DNA from: Pseudomonas resinovorans NBRC 106553
GTDB lineage: Bacteria > Pseudomonadota > Gammaproteobacteria > Pseudomonadales > Pseudomonadaceae
Assembly: GCF_000412695.1 (NCBI RefSeq)
Contig: NC_021499.1
Coordinates: 5,270,001 to 5,334,000 of the forward strand
Length of the DNA: 64,000 bases
Direction of reading: 5' to 3'
Notes under the pieces: model-generated
Database searches by the model: none
The model's input: the letters and a program-made list of their open reading frames with translations, nothing else
Told to the model about the DNA's origin: nothing
Shown here: in pieces, positions 1 to 12,939 of the stretch
Numbering within the stretch: position 1 is the first letter of the stretch
How the letters are laid out: each line of letters opens with the position of its first letter
Made by a program: the position numbers and the translations under genes

Positions 1-390
1 GCCGACTCGGCCCAGGCCCTGGGGATAGTCCCGCAGGTGGCGCTGATCAGCGATTCCGGCACGGCGGCGGAGCAGGCCAAGGTCCGCGCCGCCACCGACC
101 TGGTCCGCGCGGCGCGCCCCGACCTGCCCATCGAAGGCCCGCTCAGCCATGCCGACGCCGCCCGGGATGGCCGCACCACGGTATTCGTCTTCCCTGACCT
201 GGCCGCAGGGGATTCGGCCTACAAGGCGGTTCAGCAAGGCACCCAGGCGGCCAGCGGCGGCCTGATGCTGCAGGGCCTGCGCAAGCCGGTGAACGACCTG
301 CCGCGCAACGTGGCGGTGGACGACATCATCCACACCATCGCCCTGACGGCGATCCAGGCGGCTTGTGCCGACACGGACCAAGGAGCCTAG
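1..390 (+). CDS. pta: Phosphate acetyltransferase, C-terminal part (5' truncated by window)
   Basis: Phosphate acetyltransferase interconverts acetyl-CoA and acetyl phosphate in the cytoplasm, normally paired with acetate kinase. Only the last 129 residues are in the window; the frame is open from the first base. The stretch FVFPDLAAGDSAYKAVQ followed by MLQGLRKPVNDL and a final TIALTAIQA is the characteristic end of the Pta/PTA_PTB domain. The short tail ADTDQGA after it is less conserved. The stop codon lies inside the first unit of a 211-bp tandem repeat, so the gene's last codons are duplicated twice downstream as non-coding sequence. ackA is expected on one side in relatives but is not visible here. 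Confidence 0.93.
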   Translation, partial: ADSAQALGIVPQVALISDSGTAAEQAKVRAATDLVRAARPDLPIEGPLSHADAARDGRTTVFVFPDLAAGDSAYKAVQQGTQAASGGLMLQGLRKPVNDLPRNVAVDDIIHTIALTAIQAACADTDQGA

Positions 391-931
391 CCTTCCAGGT
401 AGGGGCGAATTCATTCGCCAAGGGCAGCGCAGCTGCCCCGAAACCTCGAACGGCAGACCTTCGGCCTGCTTGGCGAATGAATTCGCCCCTACAGAGAGCC
501 GCCGGCAGCAGGTAGCCTGGATGAAATCCAGGGAAGGCCCGCCACGGTTCCCGGATTGCATCCGGGCTACGGCCTGCGCCGACACGGACCAAGGAGCCTA
601 GCTTTCCAGGTAGGGGCGAATTCATTCGCCAAGGGCAGCGCAGCTGCCCCGAAACCTCGAACGGCAGACCTTCGGCCTGCTTGGCGAATGAATTCGCCCC
701 TACAGAGAGCCGCCGGCAGCAGGTAGCCTGGATGAAATCCAGGGAAGGCCCGCCACGGTTCCCGGATTGCATCCGGGCTACGGCCTGCGCCGACACGGAC
801 CAAGGAGCCTAGCTTTCCAGGTAGGGGCGAATTCATTCGCCAAGGGCAGCGCAGCTGCCCCGAAACCTCGAACGGCAGACCTGCGGCCTGCTTGGCGAAT
901 GAATTCGCCCCTACAGAGAGCCGCCGGCAGC
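367..931. repeat. 211-bp tandem repeat, about 2.7 copies, spanning the pta stop codon
   Basis: Units start at 367, 578 and 789 (exact 211-base spacing); the third diverges after base 931. Units 1 and 2 differ by eye at one base, and unit 3 differs from unit 2 at one further base, so the duplication is recent or kept uniform. Each unit begins with the last seven sense codons and stop of pta. It contains a perfect 23-bp inverted repeat (first unit arms 400-422 and 469-491, core GGGGCGAATTCATTCGCC) and a second, imperfect palindrome pair (512-570, GTAGCCTGGAT ... ATCCGGGCTAC). Both cores resemble dispersed REP-like sequences of pseudomonads. Bases 932-1081 hold no recognisable gene and presumably the leader of the next gene. 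Confidence 0.95.
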
Positions 932-1081
932 CTCATCCGAGACCCACCAGTCACCCTTCGCGCTTGCAGTCCAGTGAACAACCGTTAACCTTTGCCACCA
1001 TTCTGCCCGCAGTCATGGAAGTCCGCGGGCCCGTCCATAACGCGGTGGCCAAGACCACCCACGGTGAGGCTCCACCCTTCC

Positions 1082-1987
1082 ATGCTCAGCTTTATCCCCT
1101 CCCCCCTGCGCGGCGCCCTGGCGGCGCTGCTGCTGACCCTGAACACACTGCTGTGCTGCATCCCGCTGTTCGCCGCGACGCTGCTCAAGCTGCTGTTGCC
1201 CTTCTCGTTCGCCCGCCGTCCGCTGAACTGGGTCACCACGTCCATCGCCGAGGGCTGGATCAGCGGCAACAAGCTGTGGATGCGCCTGGTGCGCGACACC
1301 CAGTGGGACGTGCAGGGCCTGGAAGGGCTGGACTACCAGCACAGCTACCTGGTGACCAGTAACCACCAGAGCTGGGTGGACATTCTGGTGCTGCAATACC
1401 AGCTCAACCGCCGCATCCGCCTGCTGCGTTTCTTCCTCAAGCAGGAGCTGATCTGGGTCCCGGTGATCGGCCTGTGCTGGTGGGCGCTGGATTTCCCCTT
1501 CATGAAGCGCTACTCCAAGGCCTACCTGGCCAAGCACCCGGAGAAGAAAGGCAAGGACCTCGAGACCACCCGCCGCACCTGCGCCAAGTTCCGCAACAAC
1601 CCGGTGGGTATCTTCAATTTCCTCGAAGGCACCCGCTTCACCCGGGCCAAGCACGATGAACAGGGCTCGCCCTTCAAGCACCTGCTCAAGCCCAAGGCCG
1701 GCGGTATCGCCTTCGTGCTGGACGCCATGGGCGAACAGATGGAGTCGCTGGTCAACGTCACCATCCACTACCCCGATGGCAACCCGAGCTTCTGGACCCT
1801 GCTCTCCGGCCAGCTGCGCCAGGTGGTGGTGCGCGTCGAGGAGCTGGAGATTCCCCGCGAGTTCATCGGTCGCAACTACGACCAGGACGCCGACTACCGC
1901 CTGGCCTTCCAGCAGTGGGTCAACGCTCTCTGGGAAGCCAAGGACGCCCAGTTGATCGAACTGCACCGGCAGTTTCCGCCAGCCTGA
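1082..1987 (+). CDS. Inner-membrane 1-acylglycerol-3-phosphate-type acyltransferase (YihG-like)
   Basis: A 301-residue PlsC-family acyltransferase, expected to move an acyl chain onto a lysophospholipid or similar acceptor at the inner membrane. A hydrophobic N-terminal segment (about residues 10-45) is followed by the acyltransferase motifs: NHQSWVD around residue 93 (the catalytic HX4D) and FLEGTRF (EGTR motif) around 180. Length and layout fit E. coli YihG (about 310 residues) better than PlsC (about 245). An upstream in-frame ATG at 992 would add 30 residues without family character, so the ATG before LSFIPSPLRG was chosen, although its Shine-Dalgarno is weak. It is followed by a good terminator, so it is probably monocistronic. 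The exact acceptor is unknown. Confidence 0.85.
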   Translation: MLSFIPSPLRGALAALLLTLNTLLCCIPLFAATLLKLLLPFSFARRPLNWVTTSIAEGWISGNKLWMRLVRDTQWDVQGLEGLDYQHSYLVTSNHQSWVDILVLQYQLNRRIRLLRFFLKQELIWVPVIGLCWWALDFPFMKRYSKAYLAKHPEKKGKDLETTRRTCAKFRNNPVGIFNFLEGTRFTRAKHDEQGSPFKHLLKPKAGGIAFVLDAMGEQMESLVNVTIHYPDGNPSFWTLLSGQLRQVVVRVEELEIPREFIGRNYDQDADYRLAFQQWVNALWEAKDAQLIELHRQFPPA

Positions 1988-2010
1988 GCCGTAGCTCGAG
2001 CTGAAACGAA

Positions 2011-2035
2011 AAGCCCGCCGATCGGCGGGCTTTTG
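2011..2035 (+). terminator. Rho-independent terminator after the acyltransferase
   Basis: The hairpin AAGCCCGCCGAT / CGGCGGGCTT is followed by TTTTGCTT. It sits between two convergent genes and could serve both strands. Confidence 0.85.
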
Positions 2036-2039
2036 CTTG

Positions 2040-2354
2040 CTAGGTGGTCTGTAGCACCTCGTCCACCTGGAGCAACGGCGCCAGGTTGGTGTAGTTGGGG
2101 ATATCGGCGCTGATCTCGTCGCCGTTCAGGTCCAGCGTGCTGCGCAACTCCTCCACCGACAGTACCCAGATATTGGCCATGCAGATGAACGGCGCCACGG
2201 CGCCATCCGCTGCTGCCAGCCCCTTGCGCACTTCGACCTTCACCAGGTTTTCGCCGATCAGGCGGGTCAGGAGCGGGATGTGTTCCTCGCAGTAGTAGGT
2301 GAAATCGAACTTGGCGCCCGGCACGTTGGGGTACGCCACAACAAAGCAGTACAT
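2040..2354 (-). CDS. EthD-family small protein
   Basis: A 104-residue protein of the EthD family (ferredoxin-like alpha/beta barrel dimers, named for a protein of ethyl tert-butyl ether degradation). Family features seen are the N-terminal MYCFVVAYPN strand, the YYCEEHIPLLTRLIG helix with its conserved histidine, and the short C-terminal region. The start is supported by a GGAGG eight bases upstream. The family is widespread in pseudomonads and its biochemical role is mostly unknown; nothing nearby suggests ether degradation. It is monocistronic, convergent with the acyltransferase and downstream of the diguanylate cyclase gene. Confidence 0.75.
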   Translation of the reverse strand: MYCFVVAYPNVPGAKFDFTYYCEEHIPLLTRLIGENLVKVEVRKGLAAADGAVAPFICMANIWVLSVEELRSTLDLNGDEISADIPNYTNLAPLLQVDEVLQTT

Positions 2355-2471
2355 GGAGCCTCCTTATCGCGGTATGCCGCGGGCCCGATCCCACCGGCCC
2401 CGACAGCTCAAGTGTAGGCCTCAAGGTTCCGCCCTGCGTGCCCGCCGGGGCAGATTCCCCTGCCGCCCGGA

Positions 2472-4617
2472 TCAGGGCGCAGTGCTGGGGCTCGGGCTGT
2501 CGATCCCTTCGTGCAGCGCGCGCCAGTCCACCACCCGTGGGAAGGCCTCGGCCTTGGCCACGGGCAACCCCGGCGCCACCAGGAAGCCCTGCATGAAGGC
2601 ACAGCCGTGCTCCAGCAACCAGTCGCGCTGGGCCATGGTTTCCACCCCTTCGGCTATCACTTCCAGGCCCAGGTGGCGGCTGAGGTCGATGATGGTGCTG
2701 ACCACCGCCGCATCGCGCCGCGATTCGAGCATGTTGGCGATGAACAGGCGGTCGATCTTCAGGGTATCCAGCTCGAAATGGCGCAGGTAGGCCAGGGACG
2801 AATAGCCGGTGCCGAAGTCGTCGATGGCGATGCGCACGCCCAGGGCGCGCAGCTGCCGCAGTTGCTCGCGGGTCAGCTCCAGGTCCTGCATCAGCGCGCT
2901 TTCGGTGACCTCCACCTCCAGCTGCTCCGGACGCAGCCGGAAATCCCCCAGCACCCGCCGCAGGTCGTCCACCAGTTGCGGCATGCCGAACTGCACCGGG
3001 CTGACGTTGAGGCTGATCACCAGGTCTTCGCCGAAAGCCGGCACCCAGGCGTTGCACTGCCGCGCGCCCTCGCGCAGCACCCAGTCGCCCAGGCGGTTGA
3101 TCAGGCGGGTTTCCTCCAGCAGCGGGATGAACACGTTGGGTGCCACGGTGCCGGCGACCCGGTGCTCCCAACGCAGCAGGGCCTCGAAGCCACGCAGGCG
3201 ACCGGTCTCCAGGTGGATCTGCGGCTGGTAGACCAGGTGGAAATCCTTCTGCTCGATGGCATTGCGCAGGCTTTCCTCCAGCATCAGCCGGGAGCGCGCG
3301 CGGCCGTTCATTTCCGGCGAGTAGAAGCGGTACTGCTGGCGCCCGGAACGCTTGGCCTCGTACATGGCGATGTCCGCCGCCCGCAACAGGCCGTCGACGC
3401 TCTGCCCGCATTCGGGGAAGCAGGCGATGCCGACGCTGGCGCCGAGGGTGACGTCGATGCCCTCGATGTTGTGCCGTACCGAGACCAGCTCGATCAGTTT
3501 CTCGGCGACCCGCGCGGCATCCTCGGGGTGGTCCAGGGTATCGAGCAGCGCGGTGAACTCGTCGCCGCCCATGCGCGCCAGGACATCGTAGGGCCGCAGG
3601 CAGTTCTTCAGCTGCTCCGCCACCCGCCGCAGCACGCGGTCGCCGGCATCGTGGCCGAGGGAATCGTTGATCAGCTTGAAGCCATCCAGGTCCAGGTAGA
3701 GCACCGCCATGCGCTTGCCGTTGCGTTCGATGCGCGCCAGGGAGGACTCCAGCGCCTGGTGGAAGCCCCGGCGGTTGAGCAACCCGGTGAGGGCGTCGGT
3801 GATGGCCTGGGACTCCAGCTGCGCGTGCAGCTGGCGCACCACCGACATGTCCAGGGCGATCACCACCATCGAACGCTGCAGGCGCGGCAGCGGCGAGGAC
3901 GACAAGGCCACCGGCAGGCTGCCGCCGCCCAGGGTCTTGAGGCTGGCGTCATGCAGGCGGTAGGTCTCGTTGTGCCGCCAATGCCGGTAGAACTCCGATT
4001 GCTTCCATTCGCCGTCCATCTCCGGACGGGCGATCAGGCTCAGCAGCGGCTGGCCTTCCAGGTCTTCCACCGTGCCCTGGAGCATCTGCGCCATGGCCGG
4101 GTTGGCGAAGCTGATGAGGCCGTCCTCGCCCACCACCAGGATGCCCTCGGCAGCGTTCTCCAGCACCGAGGCGTTGAAGGCGCGGGCGCTGTCCAGTTGC
4201 TGGCTGAGCTGCAACAGGTCGCGCCGGTTGCGCTCATGGGCCAGCAACGACTGGATCTTGTGGCGCAGGACCTGGGGGTCGAAGGGCTTGAGGATGAAGT
4301 CCACCGCGCCGGAGGAATAGCCGCGCAGAACCGCATCCTGAGTATGGGCGATGGCGGAGATGAAGATGATCGGCGTGTAGCGGGTCAGCGGGCTGCTGCG
4401 CATCAGCCGGGCCACCTCGAAGCCGTCCATGCGCGGCATCTGCACATCGAGCAGGACCAGGCCGACCTCTTCCTCCAGCAGGCACTTGAGCGCCGCCTCG
4501 CCGGAATCCACGGTACGCACCTGCCATTCGCCGTCGTCCAGCAGGGCTTCCATCGCGGCGAGGTTTTCCTGGCGGTCGTCCACCACCAGGAGGATATTGC
4601 CGGCCATCGGGGCCGCC

Positions 4618-4637
<20 letters not shown>
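2472..4637 (-). CDS. REC-PAS-GGDEF-EAL response regulator (cyclic-di-GMP turnover)
   Basis: A 721-residue cytoplasmic protein with a receiver domain (about 13-130; VVDDRQEN at the start, LLDVQMPRMDG around the phospho-acceptor Asp, LKPF lysine), a PAS-like domain (about 155-265), a GGDEF domain (about 290-450; intact ARMGGDEF near 357, so cyclase activity is possible) and an EAL domain (about 470-715; FEALLRWEH, DDFGTGYSSL and IAEGVET present, so phosphodiesterase activity is possible). Both catalytic signatures look complete. The start has GGGAGGT upstream, and the first 20 bases overlap the end of the hybrid kinase gene, suggesting translational coupling. It is probably the kinase's output partner; which activity dominates cannot be told from sequence. 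Confidence 0.9.
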
Positions 4638-8343
<3,706 letters not shown>

Positions 8344-8496
8344 GCGCTCTCCAGTCCTCTCCATGGCCGTGGCCGCGCCTCTCGGGGCGCTGGCCGACGG
8401 TACAGGCAGGGCTCCGGAGAGCCCTGCATCGCAGTCTAGACACGAATGCGGGACCTGGCGTTGCGCCAGTAGTCGAGCGACGAGCGGCAGAAACGA

Positions 8497-8520
8497 AAAG
8501 GCCCGCTAGCGCGGGCCTTT
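8497..8520 (-). terminator. Terminator of the OmpA-type lipoprotein gene
   Basis: The hairpin AAAGGCCCGC / GCGGGCCTTT, with an A-run on the plus-strand left side that reads as a T-run on the minus strand, lies 19 bases after the lipoprotein stop. Confidence 0.8.
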
Positions 8521-8538
8521 CCGGGGAGAGCGGAGATC

Positions 8539-9243
8539 TTACTGCTGCGGTGCCTGGGCGCCGGGGATGGGGGTCAGCTTGATTTCCACGCGGCGGTTCT
8601 GCGAACGGCCCGCCTCGGTGGCGTTGCTGGCGATCGGCTGGTCCGGGCCCATGCCACGGGAGGTCACACGGGCGCCGTTGACGCCCTGGGCCACCAGGTA
8701 GTTGGCCACGCTCTGGGCACGCAGTTGCGACAGGTTCATGTTGTATTGGTGGCTACCGGTGCTGTCGGTGTGGCCAACGATCTCGATGTTGTTCTGGTCG
8801 TACTGCTTGAAGGAGTTGGCCAGGTTGTTCAGCGGAGTGAAGAAGTTGCTGGCGATATCGGCCGAGTTGGTGGCGAAGGTGATGTTGCCGGGCATGATCA
8901 GGTTGATGTTGTCGCCCTGGCGCTGAACCTCGACGCCAGTGCCTTCCATGCTGCGACGCAGTTCCGCTTCCTGCTTGTCGACGTAGTAGCCGTAGCCGGC
9001 ACTGGCCGCGCCCGCCACGGCGGCACCGATCAGCGCACCCTTGCCACGGTTGTCGTGGTTGATCGCGGCACCCGCGACCGCACCCGCCAGCGCGCCCAGG
9101 GCGCCGTACTTGGTGGTGTTGCTCATGCCGCCCTGGCTCGGAGCCTGGCCCTGGTTCTGATAGGGGTTCTGCGCGGCACAGCCCGACAGCATGGCGAAGG
9201 CGGTAGCGGCGATGATCAGGCGACGCGGGGTGAACATGGACAT
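8539..9243 (-). CDS. OmpA-family outer-membrane lipoprotein (YiaD-like)
   Basis: A 234-residue protein with a lipoprotein signal peptide (lipobox LSGC, Cys near residue 22), a glycine-zipper segment (about 45-95, repeated GALAGAVAGAA and GAAVAGAASAG) and a C-terminal OmpA peptidoglycan-binding domain (about 115-225; IVGHTDSTGSHQYN, LSQLRAQSV, GMGPDQPIASN, QNRRVEI). It should anchor the outer membrane to peptidoglycan. The start is supported by AGGAGTAA directly upstream. In P. aeruginosa, from memory, a similar gene lies near the acyltransferase and pta, so the signalling genes between them here may be an insertion. Confidence 0.9.
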   Translation of the reverse strand: MSMFTPRRLIIAATAFAMLSGCAAQNPYQNQGQAPSQGGMSNTTKYGALGALAGAVAGAAINHDNRGKGALIGAAVAGAASAGYGYYVDKQEAELRRSMEGTGVEVQRQGDNINLIMPGNITFATNSADIASNFFTPLNNLANSFKQYDQNNIEIVGHTDSTGSHQYNMNLSQLRAQSVANYLVAQGVNGARVTSRGMGPDQPIASNATEAGRSQNRRVEIKLTPIPGAQAPQQ

Positions 9244-9317
9244 TTACTCCTGAGAATTCTTTCAGCCGATATGGCTGCGGGCTATTAGAGCATCACCGCC
9301 TGTAGAAATTCCGTTAT

Positions 9318-9959
9318 TCACGCGCGGACGAAGGGATTTTCCCGCATCTCGTCGCCAAGCCGGGTATCCGGACCATGGCCGGTGACCACGGTGGCCTCCT
9401 CGTCGAGGCTGTACAGACGCTGTTTGATCGAGCGCTCGATGGTGGGATAGTCGCCGCCCCAGAGGTCGGTACGGCCAATACCGCGACGGAACAGGGTGTC
9501 GCCGGCGATCAACAGCTTGGCCTCGGGGAACCAGAAGCTCATGGAGCCCGGCGTATGCCCCGGGGTGTGCAGGGCCACGCCGCAGCCGCAGGCCAGCTCC
9601 TCATCGTCGGCCAGCCATTGGTCGGGGGCCGGCACCGGCTTGTAGGGCACGCCGAACATGCGGCACTGCATTTCCAGGTTGTCCCAGAGGAACTGGTCTT
9701 CCTTGTGCAGGTGCAGGGTCGCGCCGGTGGCCTTCTTCAGTTCGCCCGAGGCGAGGAAGTGGTCCAGGTGGGCATGGGTATGGATGATGCTGACCAGCTT
9801 CAGCCCATGGGCCTCCAGGCGCGCGAGGATCTGCTCATGGTTGCCGCCCGGGTCCACTACGATGGCCTTCTTGCTGATCGGATCGCCGATCAGGGTGCAA
9901 TTGCACTGCAAGGGGCCGACGGGGAAAGTCTCGCGGATCAAGGTGCTGGGCGGGTTCAT
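9318..9959 (-). CDS. Metallo-beta-lactamase-fold hydrolase (glyoxalase II-like)
   Basis: A 213-residue cytoplasmic metallohydrolase. The THAHLDH metal motif is near residues 60-66, TPGHTPGSMSFW supplies a further ligand around 133, AGDTLF carries the bridging Asp, and a late GHGP supplies the last His. It lacks the C-terminal domain of true hydroxyacylglutathione hydrolase, so it matches the short GloC/YcbL-type group that often hydrolyses S-lactoylglutathione; the substrate is inferred. The reading frame stays open far upstream, but that part is a shadow of the regulator gene. The start at MNPPSTLIRE has GGAGAT in place. Confidence 0.85.
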   Translation of the reverse strand: MNPPSTLIRETFPVGPLQCNCTLIGDPISKKAIVVDPGGNHEQILARLEAHGLKLVSIIHTHAHLDHFLASGELKKATGATLHLHKEDQFLWDNLEMQCRMFGVPYKPVPAPDQWLADDEELACGCGVALHTPGHTPGSMSFWFPEAKLLIAGDTLFRRGIGRTDLWGGDYPTIERSIKQRLYSLDEEATVVTGHGPDTRLGDEMRENPFVRA

Positions 9960-10081
9960 CGGGCATCTCCGGTGCGGTGCGCTCTGCGGCGCTCGGGGAA
10001 TGGGCTTCACGGCCCGGCACGATAATCGCTCGGCCGCCTGCCCGTCCATTTGGCTGGCAGGGGAGCCCCCTGCCCGCCGCC

Positions 10082-12790
10082 TCAGCGCAGCAGGCCGAGG
10101 GCCTTGGCCCGGGCCACCGCCTGGGTGCGCCGCTCCACGCCGAGCTTGCTGTTGATGTGGCGGGCGTGGCTCTTCACGGTGTGCAGGGAGATGAACAGCC
10201 GCTCGCTGATCTCCTGGTTGGAGCAGCCCTGGGCGATCAGTTGCAACACCGCCAGTTCCCGCGAGCTCAGGGCCTCGGCGCTGCCGGTATCCGGTGGCAA
10301 CACCGCTTCGGCCCCGGGCAGCAGCTCGAGCAGCCCGCTCACCGACTCCGGCGCACGGGTCGCCAGTTGTTCGCGCAGCCACTGCGGCTGCGCTTGCAGC
10401 AGCTCGCGGTAGGGCAGCAACGCGCCACCCGGCAGGGACTCCAGCGCCTGGTCCAGCAGGGCGATGGCCTCGCGCTCGCGTGTGCCGCGCAGCAGTTGCA
10501 CCAGCTGCAGCCGCGCCATCAGCGCCACATGCAGGGAGCCTTGTTCCTCGGTTTTCTGCAGCAGCGCGCGCAGGCAGCGCTCGGCTTCCGCCTGCTGGCC
10601 CTGGGCGCGGGCCAGGGCGGCCAGTTGCAGCTCGATGTAGAGCGGCAGCTGCGGATGGAACTCGGGGGCGGCGGCGGCGCCTTCGCCGGCGTAGGTTTCC
10701 GCCAGGCGCGGCAGCCAGGCATCGGCCAGTTCGATTTGCCCCTGGGCCAGCCACAGGTCGCACTTGGCCAGGGTGATCATGGCCAGGTAGTAGATCGGCG
10801 GCACGTCCCAGATATGCATCAGGCGCTCGGCCTCGGCCAGTTGCGCGAAGGCGGCTGCGAAGCGCCCTTCCCGGCCTTCCAGCCCGGCCAGGACGCAATG
10901 GCCGATGAGCAGGCTGATATCCCGGCAGGCACGCGCCTCGGCGATCCCCGCCTGGAGGCTGACGCGCGCCGCCTGGGGCTGCATGCGCACGCTCTGCAGG
11001 TAGCCCTGGTAGAGCATCAGCCGTGCCCGCGCGACGCAGGCGCGGGGTATCTCCACGCCCCGCAGGCGCTCCAGGCCCTGCTGCACTTCCGCCTGGGAGC
11101 GCAGCAGCTCGCCGCGAGCTTGCAAGACCCGCGCGCGGTCGTAGTGGACCAGCGCCTCGAACAGCGGATTGGCCCCGCGCTGGGCCATTTCCAGGGCCTC
11201 GCGGTTGAAGTTGCGGACACGCCAGAAATCGCCGCGCACCAGGGCGATGTTTCCCAGCAGGGACAGGCACAGGTGGCGCTGGCCGTAGTTTTCCGGCGCC
11301 AGGGCGTCCAGGGCCTCGCTACAGAAATGTTCGGCGCGGCGGATATCGCCGCGACCTCGGGCGATCAGGCCGCTGATGGCCTGCCACTGCACCAGCAGGC
11401 TGCGTTGCTGCGCGGCATCGGGAGCGGGCAGGAAGCGCGCCAGGTTGCCGGCCAGTTCTTCCGCCGCGTCCAGCTGGCAGGCCAGGCCCAGGGCCAGGCT
11501 GTAGAGCACGATCAGGCGTGGCGTGCTGGACAGCAGGCTGTCGGGCAGGTCCATCTTCCAGCGCAGCAGCATGGCGATGTTCTGGTTGGCCAGCAGTTGC
11601 TCCTCGGAGAGGTTCTGCACCAGCGAGGCCGCCACATCGGGCTGGCCGGCGCGCAGGGCCTGCTCCACCGCCTCGTCCAGCAAGCCGCGCGCGGTGAACC
11701 AACGGCAGGCACGCAGGTGCATGCCCGATGGCGCCAGGCTGGGGGCGCCACGGGCACGCAGCAGGTCGGAGAACAGGTGGTGATAGCGGAACCACTGGCC
11801 CTGTTCGTCGAGGGGTACCAGGAACACCTGGTGGGCCTGCAGGTGACGCAGGATGGCGGCGCTGTCGTGGCTCTCGCGCACGGCATCGCACAGCTCGGCG
11901 CAGAAGCGCTCGAAGCGGGCGGTCTCGTAGAGGAAGGCCTGGACCTCGGGCGGCTGGCGCTCGATCACTTCCTCCAGCAGGTATTCGCGGATCAGGCTTT
12001 CGTCGCCATGGGCCGACTCGACGCCGCTGCCGTCCTGCCCGGCCAACAGCCACAGGCGCAGGCCGGCTACCCAGCCCTCGCTGCGCTGCAACAGGCCTTC
12101 CAGGTCGTCGCCCTCGAGCTTGGCGCCCTGGCTGCTGAGCAGCGCCTGGCATTCGTCTTCGGTCAGGCGCAGGTCCTGCTCGTTGAGTTCCAGCAGGTGC
12201 CGCGACAGGCGCAGCCGTGCCAGGTGCCAGTCGGGCCGCTGGCGGCTGGTGAGCAGCAGCACCCAGCCATCGGGCAGGTGATTGAGGAGGAACTGCAGGC
12301 AGCGGTCGAGCACCGCGTTCTGCGCCAGGTGGTAGTCGTCCAGCACCAGCAGCAGCGGCTGGCCGGCGTCGGTTCGATCGATGATTTCGTCGAGCAGGCC
12401 GTCCAGCCATTGCTCGAACGCGAACGGTTGGTGGCGTTGGCGCATCTTCAGGTGCCCCATGGCCTCGTCGCCCAGGCCCGGGTAGAACTGCCGCAGGCCG
12501 TCCAGCAGGCGTTCGAGGAAGCGTCCAGGGTCGCTATCGCGGCGGCTCAGGCTGAGCCACAGGCTCTGCCAGCCGTCCGGCAGGCTTTCGCAGAATTCGA
12601 TGGCCAGGGAGCTTTTGCCGAAACCGGCCGGTGCGCTGAGCATCAGCAGGCGGCCATCCAGGCCGGCGGCAAGCCGCTCGCAGAGACGCGGGCGCGGGAC
12701 ATGGCCGGCGGGCCGCGGCGGGCGGAAGAAGCGTGGATCCGCCATCGGTGCGGCGGGTGTGAGGGATCGCGAACTGGTCAGGACGGTCAT
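10082..12790 (-). CDS. MalT-type LuxR-family regulator (large ATP-binding LuxR, STAND)
   Basis: A 902-residue transcription regulator. The N-terminal NTPase carries Walker A SAPAGFGKSSLA near residue 55 and Walker B LLLVLDDYHLA near 145. A long helical/TPR-like sensor region follows (about 400-820), ending in a LuxR HTH (about 835-900; LSSRELAVLQLIAQG, NQEISERLFIS, TVKSHARHINSKL). Members act as ATP- and ligand-dependent activators; MalT is the model. It lies just downstream of and on the same strand as the DUF1302-DUF1329 genes, beyond their terminator, which makes it their likely regulator. The inducer is unknown, presumably an acyl compound given the neighbours. Confidence 0.88.
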   Translation of the reverse strand: MTVLTSSRSLTPAAPMADPRFFRPPRPAGHVPRPRLCERLAAGLDGRLLMLSAPAGFGKSSLAIEFCESLPDGWQSLWLSLSRRDSDPGRFLERLLDGLRQFYPGLGDEAMGHLKMRQRHQPFAFEQWLDGLLDEIIDRTDAGQPLLLVLDDYHLAQNAVLDRCLQFLLNHLPDGWVLLLTSRQRPDWHLARLRLSRHLLELNEQDLRLTEDECQALLSSQGAKLEGDDLEGLLQRSEGWVAGLRLWLLAGQDGSGVESAHGDESLIREYLLEEVIERQPPEVQAFLYETARFERFCAELCDAVRESHDSAAILRHLQAHQVFLVPLDEQGQWFRYHHLFSDLLRARGAPSLAPSGMHLRACRWFTARGLLDEAVEQALRAGQPDVAASLVQNLSEEQLLANQNIAMLLRWKMDLPDSLLSSTPRLIVLYSLALGLACQLDAAEELAGNLARFLPAPDAAQQRSLLVQWQAISGLIARGRGDIRRAEHFCSEALDALAPENYGQRHLCLSLLGNIALVRGDFWRVRNFNREALEMAQRGANPLFEALVHYDRARVLQARGELLRSQAEVQQGLERLRGVEIPRACVARARLMLYQGYLQSVRMQPQAARVSLQAGIAEARACRDISLLIGHCVLAGLEGREGRFAAAFAQLAEAERLMHIWDVPPIYYLAMITLAKCDLWLAQGQIELADAWLPRLAETYAGEGAAAAPEFHPQLPLYIELQLAALARAQGQQAEAERCLRALLQKTEEQGSLHVALMARLQLVQLLRGTREREAIALLDQALESLPGGALLPYRELLQAQPQWLREQLATRAPESVSGLLELLPGAEAVLPPDTGSAEALSSRELAVLQLIAQGCSNQEISERLFISLHTVKSHARHINSKLGVERRTQAVARAKALGLLR

Positions 12791-12891
12791 TACCCAGCTT
12801 CTTGGAATAGTGTGCTTGCGGGGGCGCGAACCTCAACGAGCCTAGCCTTTCGACTGGCCCAATAGAAGCCCCAGGGGAGCGTACGGACAAG

Positions 12892-12919
12892 AAAAAGCCG
12901 GCCCGCAGGCCGGCTCTTT
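12892..12919 (-). terminator. Terminator after the DUF1329 gene
   Basis: The hairpin AGCCGGCC / AGGCCGGCT has an A-run on its left side (a T-run on the minus strand). It separates the DUF1302-DUF1329 unit from the LuxR gene. Confidence 0.8.
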
Positions 12920-12939
12920 CATACAAGGTACTACGGGAC

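Noticed and set aside
367..931. CRISPR array or coding repeats in the tandem region
   Set aside because: Units are 211 bases with no unique spacers and no cas genes; small open frames across them are created by the repeated palindromes and have no ribosome site.
9960..11270. N-terminal extension of the MBL hydrolase to about 650 residues
   Set aside because: The extension is antisense-frame sequence of the LuxR gene, rich in Arg/Ala/Gly/Pro; the family start at MNPPSTLIRE has a ribosome site.
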